Origin: CAZMGG01 sp964565715
GTDB taxonomy: Bacteria > Planctomycetota > UBA1135 > UBA2386
Direction of reading: 5' to 3'
Length of the DNA: 24,323 nt
Assembly: GCA_964565715.1 (NCBI GenBank)
Contig: CAZMGG010000088.1
Location: 1 to 24,323, forward strand
Under the pieces are notes generated by a model, which was not told where the DNA came from, ran no database searches, and was given only the letters and a program-made list of their open reading frames with translations. Positions 7,795 through 16,653 of this stretch are shown here, piece by piece. The translations under genes and the position numbers were made by a program. Every line of letters begins with the position of its first letter. Positions within the stretch are counted from its first letter, which is position 1.

Positions 7795-9198
7795 ATGCGC
7801 ATTCCTGCACTGCTGTTCCTGCTCATGCTCCTGGCCACCGGCGCCGTCGCCCAGGAGGAGATCCCACCGACCGGCGTCAAGCAGAAGACCCACACCTACT
7901 CCTTCCCGATCGTCGCCGAGAAGGACCTCGCGACGGTGATGGCGACGGACGTCGAGGCGTTGCCGGCCGTCACCGCCCGCCAACGCCGCCTGCTCGAGCA
8001 GCGTTACGACCTCGCCGATCGACCCACCGAGGTGATGATGTCCGGCGGTCGTCGCGCCGTGCAAGGTGGGGTACGCGTGCGGTTGCCCGAAGGCCGCACC
8101 TGGGACGACCTGGCGGCCATGTCGCCGGCGCAGATCCGGGAGCAGGGGCTCTTCCCGCCGGGTTTCCTGCCGCTGCCGCACGCCAAGCACGAGATCGGCG
8201 GCATGGTCTTCCCGCAGTTCCAGATCGATCGCATCGCCCGCCTCGAGCAACGCGACCTGCGCCGCTTCGACGTCGCGTTCGATCTCCCCGAGCACCTGCT
8301 GCCCGAGTTCCCGCCGCCGATCTTCCTCACCACCCGACCCGACCTGGGCGACGTCTCGCAGGGCGAACTGCTGAGCATCACCAACTACTACCGGCTGCTG
8401 GACGGCATCCTGACGCCGGTGCAGCTGGAAGGGCTGCGGCTGCTGCTGACCCCCTTCCCGCAGCAGCAGTTCAACCAGACCGATGATCGCAAGGTCGAGG
8501 CCCCGAGCCTCGGCGTGTCGTGCCTCGACTGCCACGCCAACGGCCACACCAACGCCGCCTTCCACCTCAACCCGGACACCCGGCCGCATGCCTTCCGCTT
8601 CCGCATCGAGACCGTCAGCCTGCGCGGGCTGTTCAACCAGCAGATCCACGGCTCGAAGCGATCGCTGCGCTCGGTGGAGGACTTCACTGAGTTCGAGCAA
8701 CGGACCGCCTACTTCGACGGCGACCACGTCACCGCCGCCAAGAAGGGCGTGCACCTGCCCGAGCGCAGCTCGCAGGTGGCGTTGATGGCGCAGATGCAGA
8801 ACATGTTCGATTTCCCACCCGCGCCCAAGCTCGACCGGTTCGGGCGCCTCGATCCGAGGGTCGCCAGCGACCGGGAACGCGCCGGCGAGCAGGTGTTCTT
8901 CGGCAAGGGGCGGTGCGCCGAGTGCCATCCGCCGCCGTTCTACCTCGACGACAAGATGCACGACCTCGGCGTGGCCCGGTTCCACCGGCCGCTGCTGGAG
9001 CACAACGGCCACGTGGCTGCCGGCGATGGGCCGATCAAGACCTTCACCCTCCGCGGCATCAAGGATTCCCCGCCCTACCTGCACGACGGGCGGTTGCTGA
9101 CCCTCGACGACACGGTCGAGTTCTTCAACCTGGTGCTCGGGCTACGACTCAGTGCGGAGGAGAAGGCCGACCTGGTGGCCTTCCTGCAGGTGCTGTGA
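7795..9198 (+). CDS. Exported di-haem cytochrome c (cytochrome c peroxidase/MauG-like C-terminus)
   Basis: A 467-residue periplasmic electron-transfer or peroxidase-type protein. The signal peptide 'MRIPALLFLLMLLATGAVA' probably ends at Ala19-Gln20. Two CXXCH haem sites are present: Cys243-Leu-Asp-Cys-His247 and Cys374-Ala-Glu-Cys-His378. The C-terminal part ('FTLRGIKDSPPYLHDGRLLT' split by 'LDDTVEFFNLVLGL') matches the second-haem domain of cytochrome c peroxidases. Unlike classical CcpA proteins, about 220 residues without a haem motif precede the first CXXCH; that region includes 'NYYRLLDGILTPVQLEGLRL'. ATG 7795 is chosen over GTG 7708 because it starts the signal peptide. The gene diverges from gyaR; no cytochrome maturation gene is nearby. 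Whether it is a peroxidase or only a carrier is unclear. Confidence 0.85.
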   Translation: MRIPALLFLLMLLATGAVAQEEIPPTGVKQKTHTYSFPIVAEKDLATVMATDVEALPAVTARQRRLLEQRYDLADRPTEVMMSGGRRAVQGGVRVRLPEGRTWDDLAAMSPAQIREQGLFPPGFLPLPHAKHEIGGMVFPQFQIDRIARLEQRDLRRFDVAFDLPEHLLPEFPPPIFLTTRPDLGDVSQGELLSITNYYRLLDGILTPVQLEGLRLLLTPFPQQQFNQTDDRKVEAPSLGVSCLDCHANGHTNAAFHLNPDTRPHAFRFRIETVSLRGLFNQQIHGSKRSLRSVEDFTEFEQRTAYFDGDHVTAAKKGVHLPERSSQVALMAQMQNMFDFPPAPKLDRFGRLDPRVASDRERAGEQVFFGKGRCAECHPPPFYLDDKMHDLGVARFHRPLLEHNGHVAAGDGPIKTFTLRGIKDSPPYLHDGRLLTLDDTVEFFNLVLGLRLSAEEKADLVAFLQVL

Positions 9199-9357
9199 CG
9201 GTCGCGCGGGGCTGCCGACCCGCATGCGCCCTGTGCAGACTCCTCCACCGCTTGTCCACCGGCGCGAAAATCGATGCCGGTCGGCTCTTGCCGCGCGCGG
9301 GCAACGTCGGTGCAATCCGGCGCCACCCACGAGTCTGCGCCGCACCTGGAGCCGCCC

Positions 9358-9873
9358 GTGACCGAGAATCAGAGCCAGCATCCCAACAGCGTCCACCTGA
9401 CCGTCAGCAGCGTGCTGAAGAGCCTGAAGTTCTACCGCGAGAAGCTCGGCTTCAGGCTCACCGAGAGCTTCCCGAGCCCGAAGAAGCCGGTGTGGGCCAA
9501 CGTCCTGCTCGACGACCAGGCGGTGATGCTGGGCCAGCTGCCGTCGCTGGCCGAGGCGCGCCAGTTCGGCATGGACGCCGCCGAGATCGAGCTGCTGAAG
9601 CGCGACGCCAAGGCCTTCGCCCGTGGTGCCGCCGGCACCGGCGTGCAGATCTACCTGCAGGTCGCGGACGTCGATGCGTTCTACAAGCGCCTCCGCCGCA
9701 AGGGCGTGAAGCCGCTGACCAAGGCCAAGACGCAGTTCTACGGCATCCGCGACTTCCAGGTGGAGGACCCGGACGGCTACCGGCTGGTGTTCTACACCCG
9801 CACCGAGGCGTGTCGCGTGGTCGGCGGCGGCAAGGGCGCGCGCAGCGAGCGCGAAGCGGTGGCGGTGGGCTGA
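9358..9873 (+). CDS. VOC-superfamily (glyoxalase/bleomycin resistance fold) protein
   Basis: A 171-residue protein with two beta-alpha-beta-beta-beta modules of the vicinal oxygen chelate fold. The first is 'NSVHLTVSSVLKSLKFYREK' plus 'LGFRLTESF'; the second is 'TGVQIYLQVADVDAFYKRLR' plus 'FQVEDPDGYRLVFYTR'. In metal-dependent VOC enzymes the closing strand usually carries a Glu after 'DPDGN.L'; here that position is Val ('RLVFY') and the second-module His position is Tyr/Leu. The metal site therefore looks incomplete and a binding or resistance role is as likely as catalysis. GTG 9358 places the start next to the domain; an in-frame start at 9274 would add a low-complexity leader. It converges with the next gene, stops only 3 bases apart. 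Confidence 0.8.
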   Translation: MTENQSQHPNSVHLTVSSVLKSLKFYREKLGFRLTESFPSPKKPVWANVLLDDQAVMLGQLPSLAEARQFGMDAAEIELLKRDAKAFARGAAGTGVQIYLQVADVDAFYKRLRRKGVKPLTKAKTQFYGIRDFQVEDPDGYRLVFYTRTEACRVVGGGKGARSEREAVAVG

Positions 9874-9876
9874 GCC

Positions 9877-10806
9877 TCAGCGGAGGACCTTGTTCGTCCA
9901 GGCGCGGAAGACCTTGTCCATCGCCTCGACGTCGATCCCCTGCAGTGCCTTGCGGTTGGCGGCGCCCGCCTCCCGGGTCTCGCGCAGCGCCGCGTAGTAG
10001 TTCTCGGGCAGCTTGCTCCAGGCCGGGTCGAACTGCTTGCCCATGCTGTCCTGGCCGCTGCGCAGGAACCAGATGAACAGCCGCCGGTAGGCGTACTCGG
10101 TCAGCGACTGCCGCTGCTCCTGGTCGGTCCGCGTGCGCATCAGCCAGCCGCCGATGGTGATCGCGTCCTTCTCGCGCAGCCACGTGCGGAGCTGCTGCTT
10201 CACCTGCTTGTCGAGCTCCCCGGTCCGCTTGCCGCCGCCCGTTGCGAGGAAGCCGTAGTAGTCGCCGAGCCCCTCGTTGAACCACACGTGCGGCACGACG
10301 CCCGGTGGCAGACCTGGCTGCAGGTAGGCGTGCCAGACGTTGTGGTAGCCCCAGCCCAGGATGCCCTGCTCGGCGAGCTTGCAGTAGTGGAAGGCGGCCG
10401 ACGGCGGCATCGGGTTCGGCGCCGGCGGCACCGGGCCGCCGACCAGCATCAGGGTCTGCGGCGTGTCCTTCGGCAGCGGGAACTCCTGCTCGAGCATCTG
10501 CCAGAACTTCTCGTAGCCCAGAGCCGACTCGCGCGCCTTCTTCTCGGCCTCGGCGCGCTCCTTCGGCTTCTTCGGCTCCCAGCGGAACAGGACCACGTAG
10601 TGGGGCGTGGTGAAGTAGTCCCAGCCCTCGGCGCTGGCCACGGTCTGCTTCGCCTGCTCGACCCGTTCCTTCTTGGCCGGCGTGTCGGCGTACTGATCGC
10701 GGTCGCCGGCCTCGTGCTGGGCGCGCAGCGGCGCCGGCGACAGCGACAGAGCCAACAGACAGGGAAGAACGGCGAGGATCGACGGGATGCGGCGAGCGAG
10801 GTGCAT
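9877..10806 (-). CDS. Exported gluzincin-like protein with degenerate HNVWH zinc motif
   Basis: A 309-residue secreted protein: signal peptide residues 1-29 ('LLALSLSPAPLRA'), then a Lys/Glu-rich helical region and a putative peptidase core. Residues 155-159 read HNVWH where a gluzincin would have HExxH, so the catalytic Glu is Asn156. The downstream second-Glu motif 'WFNEGLGDYYG' (Glu178, 19 residues after His159) is intact. By family knowledge this pattern resembles the DUF1570 / peptidase-MA-like secreted proteins frequent in Planctomycetes. It may still bind zinc through His155, His159 and Glu178 but is unlikely to be an efficient protease. The gene lies 61 bases downstream of the interrupted aas gene on the same strand, with a hairpin in the gap. 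It is a possible distant relative of the HEFAH protein at 16654-17478. Confidence 0.72.
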   Translation of the reverse strand: MHLARRIPSILAVLPCLLALSLSPAPLRAQHEAGDRDQYADTPAKKERVEQAKQTVASAEGWDYFTTPHYVVLFRWEPKKPKERAEAEKKARESALGYEKFWQMLEQEFPLPKDTPQTLMLVGGPVPPAPNPMPPSAAFHYCKLAEQGILGWGYHNVWHAYLQPGLPPGVVPHVWFNEGLGDYYGFLATGGGKRTGELDKQVKQQLRTWLREKDAITIGGWLMRTRTDQEQRQSLTEYAYRRLFIWFLRSGQDSMGKQFDPAWSKLPENYYAALRETREAGAANRKALQGIDVEAMDKVFRAWTNKVLR

Positions 10807-10814
10807 CGGTTGGG

Positions 10815-10843
10815 TTCCCAGCTCCGGCGCGGAGCAGCGGGAA
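10815..10843. other. Two-part stem-loop between aas and the HNVWH gene
   Basis: TTCCC (10815-10819) pairs with GGGAA (10839-10843), and inside it GCTCC (10821-10825) pairs with GGAGC (10831-10835) around a 5-base loop, with a small 1x3 internal loop. On the minus strand it lies about 8 bases before the ATG at 10806 and contains both purine-rich stretches (GGAG and GGGAA) that could act as ribosome binding site. It could attenuate transcription after aas or mask translation initiation. Confidence 0.4.
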
Positions 10844-10867
10844 GGATCCCCGGCGATGGATGGGCCG

Positions 10868-13800
10868 TCAATCGCCGTGGCTCACCTCGCCGCCCGCCGC
10901 CTCGCACAGCCGGCGCACCGCCTGCAGGTCGAGCTTGCCGGTGCCGAGCAGCGGCAGGGCGTCGACGTGCACGAACTGGCTGGCGCGGGGCACGAACAGC
11001 GGCGGCAGGCCGCGGGCGGCCAGCTCGCGCAGCAAGGCCGGGATCGCGTCCGGGCCCAGCGTGGTCAGCACCGCCAGCCGCTCGCCCTTCTTCGCATCGG
11101 GCAGCCCGCACACCGCGAACGCCCGCTCGACGCGGCCGCTGCTCGCCTGCAGGTGCTCCTCGACCGTTCCGTGCGGCACCATCTCGCCGCCGATCTTCGA
11201 GAAGCGCGACAGCCGGTCGGTCAGGTACAGGAAGCCCTCCTCGTCGAGCCGGCCGATGTCGCCGGTGACGTAGGACCCCCTGTGCATCGCCGCCGCCGTC
11301 AGGTCCGGCCGGCCCAGATAGCCCTGCATGACGTTGGGGCCCTCGACCAGCACCAGCCCCGGCTGGTCCACCGGCACCGGCGCCTTGGTCGCCGGATCGA
11401 CGATGCGCACCACCACGCCGGGCAGCGGTCGACCCACCGAGCCGCGGCGGGCGCCGGCCTGGTAGAAGCCCCGCGCCCGCTAGCCCTGGGTCGCCACCGC
11501 CACCACCGGCGCGCATTCCGTTGTGCCATAGCCCTGCACCGGCCGGATGCCGAAGCGATCGTGGAACTCGTCGGCCAGGGCATCGGTGAGCTTCTCGGCG
11601 CCGGTGAGCACGAGGCGCAGCGAGCCGAACTGGCCCGGCTCGCAGCGGCGCAGGTAGAGCTGCAGGAAGGTCGGCGTCGCCAGCAGGATGGTGATCCGGT
11701 GCCGCGCCACCAGGTCGCCCACCGCGGCGGCGTCGAGCGGATTGGGGTGCCAGACGATGCCGCAACCCTGCTGCAGGGCATACCAGAGGGCGAGGTTGCC
11801 GAACGAGTGGAACAGCGGCAGCACGCCGAGCAGGCGGTCGTCGCCGGACAGCGGCAGCACCTGCGCCACCGCGTCGCAGTTGGCCTGCACGTTGCAGTGC
11901 GACAGCACCACGCCCTTCGGCTCGCCGGTGCTGCCGCTGCTGAAGATCACCACCGCCGGATCGTCGAGGTGCACCGGCGCCGCCGCGCCGCAGGCCCGTT
12001 CCAGCCCCCGGCGCGGCAGCAGCAGGGCGCGCAGCACCGCACCGAGGCGCTCCATGGCCGGGACGCCCTGCAGCACGTCCTCGACGAACAGCGGGCTGAG
12101 TTCCGGCGGCAGCTCCAGTTGCAGCGCCTGCAGGAAGGTCCGGCTGGTCAGCACCGTGCGCAGTTCAGCCCGCCGCGCGGCCTGGCCGAGTCCCAGCGTG
12201 CCCGCCGTGTAGTTGAGCGGCACGGCCGTACGGCCGGCCAGGCTGGCGGCGATGGCGGCCATCCCGCCGGCGCAGGACGGCGGCAGCAGCAGCCCGACCC
12301 GCGGCTCGCGCCAGTGGGCCCGCAGGCGCCGCGCCAGCACCACCGCGGCGGCGACGACCGACAGCCGCGACAGCCGCCGGCCCTCGCCATCGAGGAACGC
12401 GGTCGCCCAGGGCCGCCGCCGCATCGACCGCAGCAGCCGGTGGTGCAGCGGCCGCAGATCGGGCCTTCGGGCAGCGAAGGCCGGCGCCGCCAGTTCATCG
12501 ACGCGGCGCCGCACCTCGGCCGGCTCGCTGTCCGGCGGCAGCGGCGCGCCGAACGACACGCTCATCGGGCACGGCACGCGGGTCGGCAGCCAGCGGACCC
12601 GGCCCTGCCGCGCGCTCAGCAGGCCGCCATACACCTGGCCCAGGTGCGCCGGCACGATGGGCGCGGTGCGGCCCTTCAGCAGCCGCTGCAGGCCGCGGCG
12701 GAACGGCAGCGTGCTGCCCATCCGGCTGATCTCGCCCTCGGCGAACATGCACACCAGGTCGCCGCGGTCGAGGCTGTCGCCGGCCTCGCGCAGCGCCCGC
12801 AGCACCACCCGCGGCCCGCCGCTGCCGGCGATGGGGATGGCAGCCATCGCCTTGAGGAACGGGCGCAGGTAGGGGCGTTCGTACCAGTACTGCTCGACCA
12901 CGAACCGGATCGGACGATCGATCGCCGCCAGCAGGAACAGCGCATCCAGGAACGACACGTGATTGGGCACCAGCAGGGCGCCGCCCTCCTGCGGCACGTG
13001 CTCGCGGCCCAGCACCCGCACGCGGTAGAGCGTGTGGGTGGCCAGCACCACCGTGAGCCGCAGCAGCGCCTGGGGCAGCAGCCAGACCGCCCACAGGGTC
13101 GCCAGCAGGGTCAGCGCCGCGGCGATCACCAGGATGTCGCGGCTGTCGGCGCCCAGCCGCGCCAGCAGGTCGCAGGCGACGTTGCCGAAGAAGATGCCGA
13201 CGAAGCCCAGACCGTTGATCAGCGCGATCACCGCCCCGCGGCGGTTGCCAGGCGATCGCCACTGGATCAGCGCGTTGATCGGCACCACCACGAAGCCGCT
13301 GCCGACGCCCAGCAGCGTCATCAGCAGCAGCGTGCCGGCGATGCCGGGGCCGAACAGGCCCAGCGCGCCGGTGCCGAGCGCCAGCGCGATGGCGCCGAGC
13401 GGGATCAGGCCGGTCTCGACGCCGCCGCGGGACCAGCGGCCGGCCAGCACCGAGCCGCCGCCGATGCCGATGGCGAACAGGGCGTAGGGCGCACCGGCGT
13501 ACTGGTCGCCGAGGCCCAGTACCTGCTTGCTGTAGACCAGCACGTCCTGGCCGAGCAGGCTGACCAGGCCCCAGAACACGAGCGAACCCAGCGTCGCCAG
13601 CCACAGCGCCCGGTCGGCGCGGATCGCCCGCCAGGCGCCGCTGACGACGGCGCGGAGGTCCTCGGCGGCGCCGGCCCGCGGCGTCTTCGGCACCCGCAGC
13701 GCCGCCACATAGCCGACGCCGGCGAACGCGGTGAGCGCCACGCCGGCGAGCCACGGCCGGCCGTCGGAGCCCTTCAGCAGCAGGCCGCCGGCGATGGTGC

Positions 13801-14263
13801 CGAGCACGATCGCCACGAAGCTGCACAGCTCCAGCAGCCCATTGCCGCGGCTCAGCTTCTCGTGCGGCAGCAGCTCCGGCAGGATGCCGTACTTGGCCGG
13901 GGCGAACAGGGCGCTCTGCGCGCCCATCCCGGCCAGCACGAGGAGCGGCAGCAGCCCGGTGGGCACAGCGAGCAGCGCCAGCGTGCCCGCCGCCATCAGC
14001 ACGACCTCGAGCAGCTTGGTCCAGACCACCAGATCGCGCTTGCCGACGCGATCGCCGAGCCACATCGCCGGCAGGCAGAACACGATCAGCGGCAGGGTGA
14101 ACACCGCGAACGTGAGCGTGGTGACCCGCTGCACCGCCGCCTCGCCGTCCTGCTGCACCGCGGCGATCGCCAGCAGCGCCACCAGCATCTTGAAGGCGTT
14201 GTCGTTGAACGCGCCGAAGAACTGCGCGACCAGCAGGCCGGCGATGGGGTGGCGTGGGGTCAT
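10868..14263 (-). pseudogene. aas: LplT-PlsC-acyl-ACP synthetase fusion (Aas), interrupted by in-frame TAG
   Basis: A 1131-codon frame, interrupted once. Intact fusions of this type import lysophospholipids (LplT-like flippase), activate fatty acids onto ACP and re-acylate the lysolipid at the inner membrane. Residues 1 to about 400 are a 12-helix major facilitator domain ('GAFNDNAFKMLVALLAI'). Residues about 405-620 are a PlsC acyltransferase with NHVSFLD (434-440) and the EG motif at 509-510. From about 640 on is an AMP-binding enzyme: 'FSSGSTGEPKG' (774-784), 'GYGTTE' (911-916), 'TGDIGRLDEEGFLYLTDRLS' and 'LLGTGKLD'. Codon 928, between GYGTTE and 'GSVGRPLPGV', is TAG (11480-11482). The same frame stays open and conserved to TCA at 10868. 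The break removes the hinge and C-terminal lobe, so synthetase activity should be lost unless the stop is read through or is a sequence error. Confidence 0.85.
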
Positions 14264-14406
14264 GGGGCGGCCGCGGGGCCGGGGCGCATGATGCCGGAAC
14301 GGCAGCGCGGTTGCGCCGGCGCTCGGGCTTTCGGCGCCGGGCGCGGGCCATGCTTGACCCTGGTCGATGCACGCGATCCCATGGGGCGCTGTCGAGGAGG
14401 CTCACC

Positions 14407-14490
14407 ATGCGCCGGATGTTGGTCATGCCTGCGCGGCCGCGCCTGTCGCGCAGGACCCGAACGAAGCCGGAGGATGCCGATGGGCGATGA
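14407..14490 (+). CDS. Possible 27-residue Arg-rich leader ORF
   Basis: ATG 14407 has a very strong ribosome binding site, GAGGAGG at 14394-14400 with 6-base spacing. It reads 27 codons (product begins MRRMLVMPARPRLSRRTR) and its stop at 14488-14490 overlaps the ATG of the next gene at 14480. Such an arrangement could couple translation of the membrane protein downstream. No similarity is recognised and the codon content is not distinctive, so this may be chance. Confidence 0.3.
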   Translation: MRRMLVMPARPRLSRRTRTKPEDADGR

Positions 14491-15378
14491 CGTCCGGCGC
14501 CGCGGACCGGTGGTCCTGCTCGTCTCGGCGCTGCTGCTGGGCCTCCTTGCCGTGGTCATCTGGTGGCCTGCCGCCGGCACTCCGGCCCTTGGGGCAGGCG
14601 ACTCCGGAGTGGATGGAGCCGCACCGTCGGGGATCGTCCTGGGTGCGGTTCCATCGGCGGCGGATGACAGCGACGCGCCGCCGGGGAACGCGGTGCCCGG
14701 GATCGGCAGGCCAACGGTGGCGGACGCGGCCGACCCCGGAGCCGAAGACGCCCCGGCAATCCCTCTGCCGCCAGGGCGCATCCTGTTGATCCTGGCCACG
14801 GCCACCCGGATCGCCACGGCGCCGATGATCGCCGCGTCGGCGGACTTCAATCCGCGCGGCGAGCCCCTCCCCGTGCGTGACATGCAGAGCTTGACCGGGC
14901 ACGTGGCGACGATGCAGGCGGAGGTGGAGCAGTTCCGGGACCAGGCAAGCGCCGCCGCGAGTCGCGAGTGGCGTGACCTGTGCCAGCGGGGTGAGCTGAT
15001 CGACTGTCGGTGGCCAGGGAGAGCCTGTCCGATACCGAGTGGCGGGCGATGGAGGACTACGTGCAGCGGCTGCGGGAGCGGCGCGTCTCGGCGGGTCTGC
15101 CGCCCCAGGATCGCGACCGCCTCGAGGCCGCGTTCCTGGCGAACCTGGCCGAACAGCGTTCCGGGCTCCGGCGCACCTTCCGCAGCGGCGGCAAGGTATG
15201 GCGCCTGCGCACCCCGGAGCAGCTCGTCCGCACGCATGCGATCGAGCAGGCCTGCGCGGTCCGGTTGGAACAGCACGTGCTCCTGCTCACCGCCTGGTTC
15301 CTCGATCACGGCTACCTGACCGGTCCCGAGGCCGTGGCCGTGGCGCGTCGGTTCCGGGAGATCCAGGGCGGCCGATAG
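14480..15378 (+). pseudogene. Membrane-anchored protein of unknown function, apparent frameshift near 15000
   Basis: I do not recognise the family. ATG 14480 has GGAGG at 14469-14473. The first part encodes a short basic N-terminus, one transmembrane helix (residues 10-29), an Ala/Gly/Asp/Pro-rich linker to about residue 95, a hydrophobic patch, and a helical stretch ending 'REWRDLCQRGEL'. In that frame the sequence then becomes Arg/Ser/Cys/Pro-rich, as in a wrong frame, and runs to 15319. The -1 frame takes over with a natural-looking helical sequence ('ESLSDTEWRAMEDYVQRLRE', 'RDRLEAAFLANLAEQRSGLR') to the stop at 15376-15378. It opens after a TGA at 14992-14994, so the switch lies at about 14995-15012. 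The alternative is a separate 122-residue gene starting at GTG 15010. The joined product would be about 299 residues with a cytoplasmic or periplasmic helical domain. Confidence 0.55.
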
Positions 15379-15413
15379 CCAGGGGTGGGCCGCCGTGCGC
15401 CAGCTACCGGCCG
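15369..15413. terminator. Inverted repeat spanning both stop codons of a convergent pair
   Basis: CGGCCGATAGC (15369-15379) and GCTACCGGCCG (15403-15413) pair over 11 positions with one A/C mismatch, leaving a 23-base loop. The arms include the TAG of the plus-strand gene and the TAG of the minus-strand gene, so the same element would form a hairpin at the 3' end of both transcripts. There is no T-tract. Confidence 0.45.
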
Positions 15414-16534
15414 GTCCTCGTCGCCGCGCGTTCCTTGAAGAACGCCGCGCGGGCCCGGCCCAGCGTCCGGCCGTCCAGCTTCTGCAGCGCCTCGAGCTGC
15501 GTCTGCGCCGCCTGCGCCAGTTCCGGGAAGCGGTGGCACTGGGTGCGCACGCGCCACCAGGCCTCGAAGGCCGCGCCAGGCGCCTTCGTGGCGTCGATGG
15601 CCTGGGCGGCGGTGGTCAGCTCCCGGCCCTTCTGCTCGATCTGCGCCAGCAGCTCCTTCGCCGCGTCGCTGCCTTCGCGCAGCAGGTGCGTCGAGGCCAG
15701 CAGGAAGTCCTCGCGCTGCAGCGCCGCCCGCGCCACCGCCAGGTGATCGATCTGCTCCCACGGCCGGGTCAGCAGTTCCAGATGCGCGAACAGGTGGCCG
15801 TACTCCGCGGGCGGCGGGAAGGCGTGCGCCACGTCGGGCACCTCGCGATACATGGCGCGACCGCCGGCTTGCTCGAAGGCCAGGAAGGCCTGCCAGGCGC
15901 CGTCCTTGCGGATGTGGTCCGCCTCGCCGGTGACGAAGCAGAACGGCCGGTCCTTCTTCGCGACCAGCGCGCCGTTCTTCAGGCCGACCACGTTGGGCGG
16001 GCCCGAGCAGATCGGCATGCTGGCGGCGAACAGGCCGGTCTGCTGCAGCCGGCCCTGGCAGAGGAAGTCGGCGCCGCTGGAGAAGCCGCAGAGGTAGATG
16101 CGCTTCTCGTCCACCGCGAACTCGGCCTGCACCAGCCGCAGCACCGCCAGCGCGAACGCGACGTCGTCACGCTCGCCTTCGATGGTGCCCCAGGCGCGGG
16201 TGCGGCCGTTCAGGCCGACGACGATGGCCGGCACGTGGCCGGTGGCCTTCGACCAGAGCCGGTCGCGGGTCACCTCGGCGCCCTTCTGGGTCGGCGCGAT
16301 GGCGCCGTGGAAGTCGAGGATCAGCGGCCAGCTGCGGTCCTTCTGGTCCTGCCGGTAGCCGTCCGGCAGGGTCACCACCCAGGTGGCCGGGATCCCGGTG
16401 ACGGCGCCGTCGCGGCCGGCGAGCTGATGGTCGAAGGCCGGCAGCGGGCGCGGCGGGTCCTGGGCGGGGACGAGGCCCGCGGCCAGCGCGGCCAGCAGGC
16501 AGGGCAGGAACGCGGCGGAGGGCACGGTGGGCAC
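15404..16534 (-). CDS. Exported alpha/beta-hydrolase (PHB-depolymerase/feruloyl-esterase-like) with helical C-terminal extension
   Basis: A 376-residue secreted serine hydrolase. The signal peptide 'FLPCLLAALAAGLVPA' ends near residue 24. The catalytic set is visible: nucleophile Ser152 in G-F-S-S-G (150-154), Asp206 in 'VTGEADHIRKDG', and His237 in 'VPDVAHAFP'. 'PLILDFHGA' near residue 70 forms the oxyanion-side HG motif. The layout resembles polyhydroxybutyrate depolymerase and feruloyl or acetyl-xylan esterase-like proteins; the substrate is not deducible. Residues about 256-376 are an extra helical, Ala/Gln/Leu-rich domain not needed for the fold. The GTG start at 16534 has GGAGG five bases upstream. 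It is divergent from the HEFAH gluzincin-like gene (119-base gap) and convergent with the frameshifted membrane gene. Confidence 0.85.
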   Translation of the reverse strand: MPTVPSAAFLPCLLAALAAGLVPAQDPPRPLPAFDHQLAGRDGAVTGIPATWVVTLPDGYRQDQKDRSWPLILDFHGAIAPTQKGAEVTRDRLWSKATGHVPAIVVGLNGRTRAWGTIEGERDDVAFALAVLRLVQAEFAVDEKRIYLCGFSSGADFLCQGRLQQTGLFAASMPICSGPPNVVGLKNGALVAKKDRPFCFVTGEADHIRKDGAWQAFLAFEQAGGRAMYREVPDVAHAFPPPAEYGHLFAHLELLTRPWEQIDHLAVARAALQREDFLLASTHLLREGSDAAKELLAQIEQKGRELTTAAQAIDATKAPGAAFEAWWRVRTQCHRFPELAQAAQTQLEALQKLDGRTLGRARAAFFKERAATRTGR

Positions 16535-16653
16535 GGGGGCCTCCTGGTCTGGGTGGGGGCAGCAGGCGCCTTACGGACGCCGGCGGCCGGATGTGGGCTG
16601 GCGCCGGGTCAGGCCCTCGACAATCCCAGCGACCGCAACCATGCTCCAAGATC

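Noticed and set aside
9206..9223. GCGGG / CCCGC hairpin after the cytochrome gene
   Set aside because: Only 5 bp with an 8-base spacer and no T-tract; common by chance at this GC content.
10787..14400. Very long plus-strand open frame opposite aas
   Set aside because: Gln/Arg/His/Ala-rich antisense shadow; only the part from 14480 on has a ribosome binding site and protein-like sequence.
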